From: Rhynchopus sp. YZ270_cl-10 | Lineage: Eukaryota > Euglenozoa > Diplonemea > Diplonemida > Diplonemidae | DNA: 64,000 nt | Direction of reading: 5' to 3' | Assembly: GCA_964035575.1 (NCBI GenBank) | Contig: OZ037883.1 | Span: forward strand, 124,001 to 188,000 | Shown here: in pieces, positions 1 through 10,728 of the stretch | Numbering within the stretch: position 1 is the stretch's first letter | How the letters are laid out: each line of letters starts with the position of its first letter | Program-made: the position numbers and the translations under genes | Notes under the pieces: generated by a model | Told to the model about the DNA's origin: nothing | The model's database searches: none | The model's input: the letters and a program-made list of their open reading frames with translations, nothing else

Positions 1-58
1 TCTCCCCTCCCCCCCAGAACACCCCCCCACCCCCTTTGAACGGCAAAAGGGGTTTCTT

Positions 59-289
59 TCATAGAAAGTACGAAGGACGCTGAGTCACTACGTGGTTAAA
101 CTGCGGCTCCGTTTCGGTAAAGGTCTTGAAGTTTCGTTCGAGCTGTTGCGTATTTTTTTTGTAAATGAAAAATATTTTTGACAGTCCGAAGGAACATACG
201 TTGTCACCCAAGGACAGCATCGAGGCTAGGTTCGCGCACCGGTAACAATAGTTCGGTGCAGACCACACTGTTACAAGCTCGTCGCCCTG

Positions 290-326
<37 letters not shown>

Positions 327-1298
327 TAATTTTGTTTTGATTCATACCGCAAAATATTTGTATCCCTCTTGCACCAGCTGATGTGCACGGCAGATCAACT
401 CTAGTTTGTTGACGCGGTTGAACTCTTTTGTTACGCTGTGCCCGAATAGCCATCCGGCGCCACGTGGCGAGACGGACCATGTGACCACGGAGTCGTCTGG
501 GTCGGACCACATTAGGTCGCAGAACATGCCGTCGTTGGGGATCTCTTGCCTGCGTTGGATGCAACGCAGGACGTCAATCGAGCGTGCCTGCGGGGAGAGC
601 CCGCCGTGCACACAGAACACCCGCCCATCCACAAGCGCCGCAATGTTCAGGTAGTCAAACACCTCGGTACAGCTGCGCCACGCCTCCGTGCTCCCATACT
701 TCTTCTGACACTCATCCCAAAACCCATAGATCAGCGTCACCTGCCTGCTCTCATGGTTCCCACGCAGCAGTGTCACCCGGTCCGGCCATCGTGCCTTAAG
801 AAGCAGCAGAAGTGTAAGAGTCTCCAAGCTGTTGTACCCCCGGTCCACGAAGTCGCCCATAAAGATATATCGGTTCCCATCCGCCACCTCCCCGCCAGTC
901 CGGAACAGCGTCAGGAGGTCGTAGAACTGTCCGTGGATATCACCACAGATGGTGACCGGTGCCTGAACGGTTTGTACGTTGCTTTCCTGTGGAGGGTTTT
1001 TTGGGTGTTGATTGTGGGTTTTTTTGAGGGCAGAAAAATAAAGAATTTCGGTTGTTTGTTAGAAGAAACCAGAATTGGTTAATCCAAAAGACGGTCAGGT
1101 TTTTGTACACCCGAATGGTGGAATGAAAGAATCATCACCATGACAAAAAATTCTGTACAAACTTTTTTTTAAAAAGAGAAACAGTACCTCGCAAAGGATC
1201 TCACAGACGTACCGGCACAACATTTTCAGGTCCGATTCCTTGAGATGCCGTTCCCCCTGCCGGATAAGCTCCAACCAGCCATCGAGGTCGAGCCCCAT
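59..1298 (-). CDS. PP6-type serine/threonine phosphatase catalytic subunit
   Basis: Three exons: 1188-1298, 348-986 and 59-286, 325 aa. Introns: 987-1187 (donor GTACTG, acceptor CAG) and 287-347 (donor GTATGA, acceptor TGCAG). All PPP-family metal and phosphate motifs are visible: GDIHGQ, GDFVDRG, RGNHES, the His of FCVHGG and the His of RAHQ, followed by SAPNYCYRC and a C-terminal YFL, the family's carboxymethylation tail. Among PP2A, PP4 and PP6 it looks closest to PP6 ([48 protein letters not shown]); that subtype call is by memory of the families. Length fits (PP6 is about 305 aa). Start: the first exon [12 protein letters not shown] matches the family N-terminus. It would act in a phosphatase holoenzyme in cytosol or nucleus. 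The 61-bp second intron is mostly a poly(A) run in the sense direction. Confidence 0.93.
287..347 (-). other. 61-bp intron dominated by a poly(A) run
   Basis: Sense-strand order is GTATGA, a short A-rich stretch, about 34 consecutive A, then TGCAG. The flanking frames join as GYKYFA and GDELVTVW, which is continuous PPP-family sequence. There is no pyrimidine tract before the acceptor. Confidence 0.8.
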
Positions 1299-4200
1299 TA
1301 GTGACGTCTATTGTATTGTGTTGTACAAAAAAATGAACCTCTACAAAGGCGCAAGGGAGGGCTTAAGGGTTCAGCCCACCCCCTCACCACACCCTGCTCC
1401 ACGCTGTGTGGAAAGGTCTCTGTTGGGTAGTGTGTGTTTTTATTCGTGTATAGGCTTTTTCAAAAGTTTTTAGAAGGTCCACCTAGGAATCCGCTTCTCA
1501 GGGGCTAGCTGATTTAATGAGCCGTATTCCTACTGGACGCCGTAAGGTACCTTTCCCGTGGATTGTAGCTGATTTAATGAGCCGTCTGCAGATCCACTGT
1601 GGATTTTGTTTTTTTCCTCCAGAAGTGATGTGGAACCACTACAACAAAAGAGGGAACGGGAGAGGATGGGCGCTTTTCTTTGTTGGTGACAGATTTCAGT
1701 TCCTGCAGAAGAGGGGGGCTGTGCAGACTGAGAGAAGGGGTCTGATCATTGGCACAGTGGCTTTCTGGGGGATTTTTTTTTTGCAAAATCAGGGATAAAA
1801 AAAAAAAGGGATTTTGAAAAAATCTCGGGGAACTGGGAGCGATTTCGTGAAAGCCTTTTTTTGATACTCTGTTTTTTGACAGATGTCAGACAGTTCTTCC
1901 ACCATAATCGCAGTACATTTATCCCTCCCCCCAACACGCGTAGTGTGGGAAGAGCGAGGAGTACGAGAATCGTCTTTGCGCCATACTGAAATGCGCTGAA
2001 TGCTGAAAGATTACCTCGGGAATGTCAATTGACAGGCCCCCAAAAAAAAAAACAACAACAAAACTCACATCCCGCACAACCTAAATGCGAAACATAAGTA
2101 TGATTACATGAACACAAGGGGCTCCCCTCTGCTTCCCTTCCCTTCACACCCCGTTAGCTTTTTAGTAGTCAACAAGACAGCTTTTGGGTATAAGCGACTG
2201 TGTGTGCGTCGAATCGTCAACGCATCAAACCACTACAAGAAGCGGGGTAAGGGAACAGCAAATGACACTTTTTTAAATACTCGTTTAAATACTGTTGTCG
2301 TCCCCCCCAGAAACCCGCAAGCTACGAATTTTTGATCGTCTATTTTCTTACTACCATCTCTCTCTCTGAGTTCATTAAAACAAAAATTTGAAAAGAAAGT
2401 CCAAATGGACGTTATCCTAACTCAAAAAAACCCCCCAAGGTTTCCTATAGACATGAGGACTCTGATTGTCTTAGAGACCAAGAAATGCACCCCGAAACAG
2501 ACCCAATTGCGAAACCCAATTGACATGGAGAAACAAACGACAATAAAAACAAAAGGGGATATGGGGGGAGGTGATTGTAGTGACAGAGCACGAAACAAAA
2601 AGGCTTGTACGATGATAGCCGCAAAACCTTCTATTTAGAGAAAAAGTTGACTTGAGTAGAGTTGAAATACAAAAGCCCTCTCGTGACAGTCTAGTACACG
2701 ACCGGGTGTACCGGGGTGGACCCCCAACCATGCAGTCCTACATCCATTTCGAGGTTTACTTCTACTCCCGCTTCCACAATCAGCCAGATGAACGGGCATC
2801 ATTGCGAACACAGGGTAATTCGGCCTGTATGATGAAGATCCGGTTGGAGTCCTCTGCTTGTTTCGTAGCGTGGGAGAGGCAAAAATGGAGCACAATCCCT
2901 GAGTCGCTAATTTGGGCGGGAAAAAGCAAAACACAAAAGAAACTGGGAATGGGAGAAATTGCATTTTTACGATTTTACAAAAAAAAATAATTGCGTAAAA
3001 AGTGGATCCAAAAGAAATAGAAACTAATTTCATAATTATCATTTAGATGACTGAAAACAAGGGAACAAAAGACTTTTCTTGTTGCGTCGTTTCAGCAACG
3101 CTGTTGTCGCTTTCCCCCCCCATACCGAAGTAGAGTGGGGCAATGCGTACACGTTGTACTCCTAAGGACATTACGGGGTTCATGACGCCGTCATTACGAG
3201 GACGTCATCATGACTGAGGGATGCCCTCTTCCTGACGACGTAGTGACGCGCGTATTTTTTTCACCCCGTTTTTGTCCCCGTCACTCGTCACATGATGTCA
3301 CAGAATGTCATTACGAGTCCAACGTGTAATATGCGGGTTGATTTTGGCCATACTACTGTCGTCCATTTCGTGCACTCATAGAGTGGAGCCCATTGCACAG
3401 GAAGTGCAAGACATACCTTGGAGACATACGTGCAGTGCCACGGTAAAATGAGGCCCGGACCGCTGCTGACCAGAACCTTTTTTAATTTTCTTTGAATAAT
3501 TGACAACGTGTAGACACCACCTTTTTGTGTGAACTCCACGCATTTTTTATCTTTCTTCAGAATACGAAATTACAAATGCAGAACGGGGCATAGGGTGTGG
3601 GGATATGAAGTTGAAACGTACCATGCACCTTGGACGCATGGCACAAAATGGTGCATCGCAGGGAGGTGCACTGCCCAGCAACGAGGGTTGGGGCTGTGCA
3701 CAGTAGGGCAGCGACGAAGGCTTCACGATCACGTCAGATCTTTAAACAATAATGTGAGGGGGGAAAGAGCATGCAGCCTCTCGGGCATACACAACATCTC
3801 GGCAACAAAAAAAAAACAGAATTTTTTGGATATGTATAAACCAATTTAGACAGAGCAGCTGGTAACAAAAGGCAGTCAGAAAAAAAATTGCGGAGACAGC
3901 GGGATGAAAAGTAAATAGAGCAACGATCGAAAGAAGGCTATTATCCTAAATAGGATTTTTTTTTGGGAATATTCCCAACGGATCCAGAATTCTGGTTATC
4001 CAAAAATGTGCGATCTTTTTTTTTGCCGTTTTTTATCTATTCTCTGAACACAGGCCAGTATTCAAAAATTGGTGTACAAATACATTTTGGTTCTTTCAAA
4101 AACTCTCTCATTTTTTTAAATTATTTGGTTTTGGTTGAGACACACCAAAAAAAAAGGTGTCGAATCACTTCGTTGATTCTTCTTTCGCTGCGCTGACTGC

Positions 4201-4974
4201 AGGGAAGCTTGCGTACAAAAAACTAGCGCACACAGACCCACATAATGTATCTCATATGCGTCTGTGTAAGGCTGTATATATAAAAAACACATGATAGAGT
4301 GTCTCAGTGTCAAGCTGAGTGTGCGGGTGGCAGGTACTAAAGTTTCCGTGTTAATCGCTGCCGTGGGGAGCAATGACTTGACGCAGTGAAACCCTTTCTG
4401 TTTGCAGCACATTAAATCCACCCCCGCCCACGCAACTTTCTATAAAGACAAAAAAGCTGTAGAATTGCAGCAATGTGCATGGGAGAAAGAATGTGAAGAA
4501 ACATGAGGTGAAGGGGGTTGTGTAGGGAGAAAATGGGGAACACTTGATAAATGAATGAAGCGCGGTCTAAAAAAATAAGAGAAAGGGTTTGGTAGAATAG
4601 GCCAAGCCTCTCTCGTTGGGTTTTGTTCAAAAAAAAATAGAAACGGAAAATGATTCTAAAAATAAAAAAAAAAGAACAAAAATGGATTCATGATTATGTC
4701 CAATAAAATACACCAAAGGGGCTCCTGATAAGACGCTTCAGCGGCTATTATTTTGCGTTTTTGTTAGAGCGACACGGGGGTTCCCCCCTCCCGTTTTTAG
4801 ACTTTATGAGAGGAACCTACACCTTGGTACTTAGTCACCTTAACAAAACTGCCTCCTTTCCCCCCACCCCTTTGTTAACTGGGACGTCTGCAAAAAAAAA
4901 ACCCCCCTCCCCTTTTTCAGACATCAGTTAAACCCGCCCCAAGCCCCACCAAAGACGCCTGCAGACAGCCCCCT
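1299..4974. other. Intergenic, repeats only
   Basis: No ORF here resembles a protein family. It holds a direct repeat of GCTGATTTAATGAGCCGT (near 1508 and 1569), a copy of the GTCAACGCATCAAA repeat near 2217, a long class C element (2648-2858) and a stretch rich in GACGTCA-like palindromes (3180-3310). Homopolymer A and T runs are frequent. Confidence 0.6.
2648..2858 (+). repeat. Class C repeat, long form
   Basis: It begins with a class C head (TTGAAATACAAAAGCCCTCT, then a CGTGACAGT-like end) and continues about 170 bp, with segments such as CAGTCCTACATCCATTTC and CAGATGAACGG. The long form recurs at 23215-23435, and a shorter version at 38837-38925. Copies are clearly related but diverged. 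Confidence 0.8.
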
Positions 4975-6426
4975 CTACTCCTCGCGGTCCCGCCTGCATT
5001 GTGCCGTCATCAAGACGTCAGGAGACGGATCGCCTACGATTGATGCTGAGACAGGAGGGACTGTGACAACAACTCGCCCTCTCGCGCTGTACGTTGTTGT
5101 GGTGACCGTGCTGCCGTTGAACTGGCCAATGAGGTGCCCAGACCCATCACGGAAGGTGAGGGCCTGCTTCTTATGAAGCCGTGTGATAAAAGTGGCGGTC
5201 AGCTTCCCTTGGCAGAAATACGCCCAACAGCGGGAAGTGGCGTTGGTGGTGACTAAAGGTGCGGTGCCGAAACCTTCGTGAATCATTTTGCATCGAACGC
5301 GCCTTCGAGAGGGGAATTTATCCTTTGGTTGGATGCATTGTGCACCGAGGAGCAAATCTGCCTCGCGGTGTGTGTTTCCGGTGTCGGAGTGGACGGTCAG
5401 ATCTTTTGCGGTGTAGCGGCGCTGTGTGAACATCGGGCCGAGGAGCGTTTCCTCTGCGTTGCGTCCGCTTTTCTTGAAGATTGCCACTTCGGCGTTCACA
5501 GACGCACTCAAGAACGTCAGCTCCAACGTCCCTTTGCACGCAAACCTCCAGCACGACCCCGACCACTCACTCGACCGAATCAACGTCGCATTACTGTTCG
5601 CACCCCCCTCTAGCAGCGGGCACTCCCGAAACGACGGCTCGCGTACCCCATGCAACAATTGGACGATTGGGCCGGCAACGTCGGTTACTGCACAGAGGCC
5701 TAGTATGAAGGCAGAGAAGATCAACACCTGACGCAAATTTGTCGTCATGCCTATCAGCACGCAGGTCGCAATCGGGAGCATGACGAGAAAGCAGAGCTGT
5801 GCGATGTTGATGAACCTCGAGGAGCGGTTCAGCAGCGGGATGACAAGGCTAGTATTGCAGGCCTCTGGGTGTTCTGTGAACGCAGAGTGCAGAAGCTCCT
5901 CTGACTCCTCCGGGGTCAGGTATCCCTTCGTCCGCATCGCGTCTGCCGCCACATAGGCACTGTCACAGTTCTTCGACACCTCAGCCTTCTTCGACGCTAC
6001 ACGAACCTTTGATGCCTGCTTCGCTATAACATAAATCCGGTGCATATCTGACAGCGTAACTGCCTCTGTACTCCCATTCCCTCCCCTTGCAAGCAAATTC
6101 AAGGCCGAAACCATTGCTGATGATGCATTGATGGGGTGACTCATATTGCAATGTACCCCAAAGTGCTTGGTTAACACTATGTTTGCCACGAACCCGTTCA
6201 AAGAAACGGCAGTGAGGTTTGTAGGGAATATCGCACCCAAGCATTTTGTATTTGCTTTCGTAAGGGTTTTCTGTTGTGTTAGCTTCAGTAACAGACCCTC
6301 CGCTGCCGGCCGCCTGACCAGCTCATTGTCGTTCACCACACCCGGCACTGCGCCGTATCGAACCCGAGACGCCTCAACACCTGAATACACAAAAAAAACC
6401 ACCAACAGAAACTTTAGAATTGACAT
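4975..6426 (-). CDS. Secreted/membrane protein with duplicated Cys-Trp module
   Basis: Single exon, 483 aa, family not recognised. Residues 1-19 form a signal peptide. Residues 20-205 are a probable luminal or extracellular part with many NxS/T sites (N70, N94, N100, N117, N191, N200). Two hydrophobic segments at about 207-228 and 232-252 look membrane-spanning. The C-terminal part holds two copies of a module: C269...CWRFACKG...TF...AQC364 and C379...CWAYFCQG...TF...AQC477. Each copy has four Cys and a CW(R/A)(F/Y) core. With two TM passes after a signal peptide, both modules would face the same side as the N-terminal part. The start is the only Met preceding the signal peptide. A long pyrimidine-rich stretch lies directly upstream on the sense strand. 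Function is unknown; surface or endomembrane display is an inference. Confidence 0.8.
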   Translation of the reverse strand: MSILKFLLVVFFVYSGVEASRVRYGAVPGVVNDNELVRRPAAEGLLLKLTQQKTLTKANTKCLGAIFPTNLTAVSLNGFVANIVLTKHFGVHCNMSHPINASSAMVSALNLLARGGNGSTEAVTLSDMHRIYVIAKQASKVRVASKKAEVSKNCDSAYVAADAMRTKGYLTPEESEELLHSAFTEHPEACNTSLVIPLLNRSSRFINIAQLCFLVMLPIATCVLIGMTTNLRQVLIFSAFILGLCAVTDVAGPIVQLLHGVREPSFRECPLLEGGANSNATLIRSSEWSGSCWRFACKGTLELTFLSASVNAEVAIFKKSGRNAEETLLGPMFTQRRYTAKDLTVHSDTGNTHREADLLLGAQCIQPKDKFPSRRRVRCKMIHEGFGTAPLVTTNATSRCWAYFCQGKLTATFITRLHKKQALTFRDGSGHLIGQFNGSTVTTTTYSARGRVVVTVPPVSASIVGDPSPDVLMTAQCRRDREE

Positions 6427-7470
6427 TGAAGGGAAGTAGAGGGAGGGGGAGGGGAAGGGGGAGGCGAAGGGGGGGGAGACGCGGGGGGGAAGGAAGGGGA
6501 CGCCGTTTGGAAAATAAGGGTGTGTGTCGCTGGGGCAAAAAGAAAAAAAATGGGTTGTGTGTTAAGAAAAGGGGGGTGCGATCGGAAAAAGGGGGGTACG
6601 CTTTTTTTGTGTATCAACAAAAAAAAATTCGCGCCAAAAGAGACAAAAAAGGTGAGAACCTTGTCGAATGCTAGAAAAGTGTTGTTTTATTTCATTTTTT
6701 TTAATCTCTCATTCTCGACCCGATTAGTTGGAGTAGCTATTTGTTTTTCACCCTCTGGTTACCGACACATTTTCAATAGAATCAGCGTTAGAAATGGCGT
6801 GCCTTTCTTCTCTTGAAGGTGTTGTTGCATCATCACCGCACCCCCTCCCCCCCACCCTGGGAAAGCTCTGCACCACATCAAAGCGTAACCTAAGCTGTTG
6901 TACTCTTGTAGGGCAATCTCCTTCATCTCTCCCTTCCTTGCGTGGTAATGGCATTGACAGACACGTACAGAGACAGAAGCCAAAAACGAAGAATATATCC
7001 TGAAATCGCTAGGCAACAGCAACGTGGTAAATGGAGTGCGATATGTGGAGTGCGTGCATGGCACTGAGCGCACCCTCACCTGCGTGGCCTGAAGGAAGCG
7101 TTGGGAGACAGGCCCATCATGTTTCTCACGCTGACAGATAGCAGTCGGTGGAGTGGCGGCGCATGTTTTTCTTCGCTTTGAGCGTCAAAGTGGAAGTTCA
7201 AAGGATCATCAAAGTGCAAAACCTGCCAGCGTGCGTCATTGAGAGTGTTTGTGTAGTTGAAACCCGTTCCAAAGAAATTAGCGGCGAAAAGCGGAGCCAA
7301 AGTAGTGCAAGTGCAGTCGTGCTTGCGGTGTCTCCATAATGTTATTTCTTCATTTTTCTTCCCTCTTTTTTCTGTAGGTTTTCGATAATTTAAAAATTGG
7401 GAAAAAAAGAAAAAGAGAAAAAAAACTAACCCCCACCCCACCCCACCCACCCCCCCACCCCTCTCAGCCA
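6427..7470. other. Intergenic, low-complexity
   Basis: 6430-6500 is almost pure purine on the plus strand (GGGGGAGGGGAAGGGGGAGG type), that is, a pyrimidine leader to the minus-strand gene ending at 6426. The rest is T- and A-rich sequence with C runs around 7430-7460, next to the 3' end of the following gene. No gene seen. Confidence 0.5.
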
Positions 7471-8085
7471 TCAATCCCTCCGGCGCTTCTTCGACGATCT
7501 TTTGTCCTTTTTGCTCTTTTTTGAGCTCTTTTTGCGTTTCCTCTTGCGGCGGGACTCGCTGCTTGATTCACTCGAGCTTTCCTCCGAGCTACTTGCACCC
7601 TCCTCCTTGGGACAGAGCTTGCAATCGATAGATTTGTGCCGCATGCTCTTGCAGAAGTAGCAGGGCTCCGTGATCTTCGCGTCCTCCACCTCTTTGTCAA
7701 CTCCAAGCTTCATGAGCGTCTCGAGCTGCTCACCAGCAGTCTGCTCGCTACGGTATTTGATCTGCAGCTTGGCGGTCTCATCCATAGCCCTACGCTGGGC
7801 CTCAGCCTCCTTCTGCCCGTCAGCAATCTTCTTCCCCATGTACTCCAGCTCTAGCTTCTGTCCAAGAATACTCTGTCCCGCAAGCCGTGCGCACGCATCC
7901 TTCGCCTGCTGCTCCTTTTTATACTCCACAAGATACCCAAACCCCCCCGTCTTCGTGTCAAACTGCTCCTTCACAAGCTCGACCCGCCCCACCAGTGCAA
8001 ACATCTCCTCGACATTGCCTTTCTTCATTTCATTGGTTACATTTGTCACAAAGACGGTACGGCGCGCCAAATCGTTGTCTGACAT
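7471..8085 (-). CDS. RRM and CCHC zinc-knuckle RNA-binding protein
   Basis: Single exon, 204 aa. An RRM spans about residues 10-85 (RNP2 VFVTNV at 11-16; RNP1-like GGFGYLVEY at 47-55). It is followed by a helical Glu/Gln/Lys linker, then a CCHC zinc knuckle with C142, C145, H150 and C155 (C-x2-C-x4-H-x4-C). The tail has a Ser/Glu block (165-178) and a strongly basic Lys/Arg/Ser end (179-204) that would serve as a nuclear localisation or RNA-binding tail. The open frame continues 54 codons upstream, but MSDNDLARRT at 8085 is the likely start because the RRM begins directly after it and the upstream codons read as low-complexity leader. The RRM-knuckle order recalls SR-type splicing factors and ZCRB1, but spacing and tail differ, so no symbol is given. 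Role in pre-mRNA or rRNA processing is an inference. Confidence 0.85.
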   Translation of the reverse strand: MSDNDLARRTVFVTNVTNEMKKGNVEEMFALVGRVELVKEQFDTKTGGFGYLVEYKKEQQAKDACARLAGQSILGQKLELEYMGKKIADGQKEAEAQRRAMDETAKLQIKYRSEQTAGEQLETLMKLGVDKEVEDAKITEPCYFCKSMRHKSIDCKLCPKEEGASSSEESSSESSSESRRKRKRKKSSKKSKKDKRSSKKRRRD

Positions 8086-8407
8086 AGTGATGGTTTTATG
8101 TGTTATTCCCCCCTGATGTTTTCCTGTCTGTATAAATATTGAAAAGATTGTTTCATATACATTCTTTGAAAAGATGAAAAGGGTAAAGAGGTGGAGAGTG
8201 CAGAGAGGGGTTGAGGGGGTATTTAACTTTTGAAAGACTAATTTCATAAAAGAGAAAAAAAAAGAAAGAAGAAAATGAATGATTTCTGTGCAAGGGGGAG
8301 GTGCTCAAAAAAGACGCTTGTCAGGGGGGGAGAGGGAAACCCCCCTCATCATTTTTGGTATTCACAAAAAAAAATTGGGGCAATAGTCGATCGGCCCAAA
8401 AATAGAG

Positions 8408-8620
8408 AAGTTGAAAGTGCAAACGCCTCACCGTGCACCGGCGGACGCAGACAACTGGTTCCCCCGTGTGGGTTATCGAACCCCCCAGAGAGCATTTCAT
8501 TGGTATGCACACGGTTACCACGAGGGGGGGGTTGTAAGCAGGAACATAATCATTGCCCATTGATGCAGGCACCCTCCGGCTGACCAACGTACGATGCCAG
8601 CCCCGATGAAAGCACAAAAA
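8408..8620 (+). repeat. Class D repeat, long form
   Basis: Starts GTTGAAAGTGCAAACGCCTC, continues with CGGACGCAGACA and a GGTTATCGAACC segment, and ends near GTACGATGCCAG...GATGAAAGCAC. Related: 16898-17053 (first part) and 16505-16575 (last part), plus head-only copies at 20148 and 23437. The GGGTTATCGAACCCC stretch resembles a tRNA T-arm but no tRNA fold is complete. Confidence 0.75.
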
Positions 8621-8677
8621 AGAAAAGGAGGGAATATAAAACGATAAAACAGAGCACGTCTCAAATAGTAGAAGGGC

Positions 8678-8718
8678 TTTGTAAGATGAGCCTAAGTCTT
8701 GCAGTGCTTAGTCACCCT
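8678..8718 (+). repeat. Class A hairpin module
   Basis: Sequence GTAAGATGAGCCTAAG...GTGCTTAGTCACC. Outer arms AAGATGA / TCACC(C)TT and inner arms CTAAG / CTTAG can pair around a variable loop. Confidence 0.7.
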
Positions 8719-8920
8719 TTTAAATAAAACGTAGTTTTTTTTTTTTTTTTGAACAATTTTTTTTATTGATGTCTTTTCTTCGCGTGTTTCTGTTGCCACC
8801 AATTTAATGGAGGCAGTTTTTCTTCGAACCTTTTTTGATCATAATCAATTAGTTTTATGTACGTTCAAATCAAAGAAGAGAACGTACAAGAATGTTCTAT
8901 ACAGATACAATCAAGAAAAA

Positions 8921-8966
8921 GCTTGTAAGATGACCCAAAGCTTCTCATGCTTGGTCAGTCTTATCA
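8921..8966 (+). repeat. Class A hairpin module
   Basis: GTAAGATGACCC, AAGC, a TTCTCAT loop, GCTTGG and a GTCTTA arm. Here the outer arm has changed on the 3' side to TCTTA, which pairs fully with TAAGA. Confidence 0.7.
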
Positions 8967-9510
8967 AACCAGACGTTTCTGCTTTCCTCTTAGATCATTT
9001 ACCGCGCAAAGAATAACAACTTTTTTTTTCTTCCCAGATTTTATTTTTTTTTGGAAAGTGGAGATTGCACAATTGTGCAACACAACACATCTGTCCAACA
9101 ATTTCAAAAAAATACCCCCCCAAAAAACAACAACAGTCTAATTCCATCTAATTTGGGAAATAACTATGGTGAGAAAAACAATCTCTAGTATTCCTGACCC
9201 GCTATTTTGTAGCACCTTTGGGTGCTTTTTTTTTGGGTAAAATCAGGAACACCAAAATCTGTATTCCTTTTTTTTTTTTTTGGAAATATCTACATTTCTT
9301 TATTTGATACGTTGTCAAACAACCCCACCCACACCCACACCCAACCCTACTTCAAAAGAACACAACCCTCTGTACAGTACCACAGGAAGGGCCAGGATAT
9401 TGTACAGGGATCCAGACAGCGTGCCTCATAGATAAGGCAGGAACTCTGGTACATTTTTTCTTCCTCTTTGTAAAAACATAACACAAAAGCTACCAAAAAG
9501 GAAGCCATCA

Positions 9511-10425
9511 TCACAGGGGGTAGTAGGACTGCTGGCCTACAGGGCTGCCTGTCGGGAGTGCGGCTTGCGTGGCTTCAGCAGTGTCAAGCCTTTGCAGGGT
9601 ACTGCTGAGGCTGGACACACCGCTGCCTGGGTGGCGGACATTTTCTGCTTCATTGTTGAGTCCCTGTAGTGATGATATACAAAGTTGAAAGGATGGCAAT
9701 GCCTCCAAAGTCATCGAGGAAAAATGCAAATGATCTCATACCCTAATATGCGACTCCTGCCCTTGCAGCTCCTGCCAGGTCATCCCATCCCCTGCTGTGG
9801 TGTCCTTCTTGCTGTTCACAAAGCAATACACCGCGGCCACCACTATCAATACACCCACCCCTGCTGCCACTGCCACAATGGCTATAGGGAAGTCCGAGCC
9901 TTCGTCCTCTGGGGGTGGCTCTGTGTCTCTGAGCGCAATGGTGAAGACCACCCTACTGGGTCCATGATACGACACACCTTGGGTTGCCTCGGTATTGTAC
10001 GCTACGAGGAACTCCACCGACACCGGTGTGTTCGGCACCGCATAGGAGCCACTCCGAGACACCCGGTTGCCTCGGAACACCGTGATCCGCGTATCGTTCT
10101 CTTGGGTGGAGTGGATCCGTTCAAACTGGTTGGTCCCCTGCACCGCCCCAACCCCTCCCCGTGTCAGCATCCGCTCCTCATGATCAGACAGTCCTAAGGA
10201 GACGATAGAATAGGCGCCTTCCATTCGTTCCTCATCTGCAGCATCGAGGTTGCCTCCTAACGCTACTGCATGCCACCCCGACACAGGGCCGGACAATGTC
10301 AACGACACTGCAGTGTCAAAGACTTCGACACGAAGGCCTACCTCCCCAGCAGAGGATTCGCCGATGAAGACGGCGCACGTAGAATGGAGAAGAGCGAGCA
10401 GCAAGATGAGGATGTGGGGAGGCAT
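9511..10425 (-). CDS. DOMON-like single-pass membrane protein
   Basis: Two exons: 9742-10425 and 9511-9663, 278 aa. Intron 9664-9741 has donor GTATGA and acceptor ACAG; phase 0 on both sides (ESHIR joined to GLNNEAENVR). Residues 1-18 are a signal peptide. The ectodomain of about 150 residues has the DOMON-type pattern in VSLTLSGPVSGWHAVALGG...MEGAYSIV, where family members read SGW(V/I)A(V/F)G...M.GAD. An acidic/proline stem (169-178) precedes one TM helix (180-203) and a cytoplasmic tail of about 75 residues ending QQSYYPL. DOMON domains bind heme or sugar in secreted and cytochrome b561-linked proteins. No b561 domain is present here, and I could not pick out a heme ligand. The domain call is from pattern only and moderately sure; the type I membrane topology is firm. 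Confidence 0.75.
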
Positions 10426-10479
10426 TGTGTGTTTTCAGTGCATTCCCTGAAGAGTGCATGGGGGAGTTTTTGGTGGTGG

Positions 10480-10595
10480 TACATGTAACATTACATGGAA
10501 CCCACTTGTAACGTTACAAGTGGGTTACAGGTAACAAAAGTTACATGTAACTCCACTTGTAACACCCGTTACTTCACCGTCGTGCAGGGGGGGAG
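10480..10595. repeat. Inverted-repeat stretch with perfect 28-bp palindrome
   Basis: 10499-10526 is a perfect palindrome centred on ACGT (arm AACCCACTTGTAAC). Around it are further GTTACATGTAAC and CCACTTGTAAC copies. The right end, CTTCACCGTCGTG, matches the terminus of the inverted-repeat element at 23674-23778, so this is probably a decayed relative. Confidence 0.7.
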
Positions 10596-10631
10596 GAGGG
10601 AGGGAGGGTTCAGGAGTAAAAACAAAAGAAA

Positions 10632-10728
10632 GTCTATAAAATGATCCTAAGCCTCTCGTGCTTAGTCACCTTATCATATTCAAACAAAAGTTTGATTTGA
10701 AATACAACAGCTCCCGGCAGTGTGCCAC
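10632..10728 (+). repeat. Class A hairpin followed by class C head
   Basis: Class A at 10632-10675 (CCTAAGCCTCTCGTGCTTAG core, perfect 6-bp inner stem), then a class C head at 10690-10728 (GATTTGAAATACAACAGC...GCAGTGTG). Only 14 bases separate them. Confidence 0.75.

Larger units (their letters stand above)
8086..9510. other. Intergenic with class D and class A repeats
   Basis: No protein-coding signal. It contains a long class D element (8408-8620) and two class A hairpins (8678-8718, 8921-8966). The remainder is A/T runs. Confidence 0.55.

Noticed and set aside
8460-8490. tRNA-like GGGTTATCGAACCCC stretch in class D
   Set aside because: Only the T-arm resembles a tRNA. No acceptor or anticodon arm at the right distance, and the other class D copy has GGTTAGCCGAACC with changed pairing.
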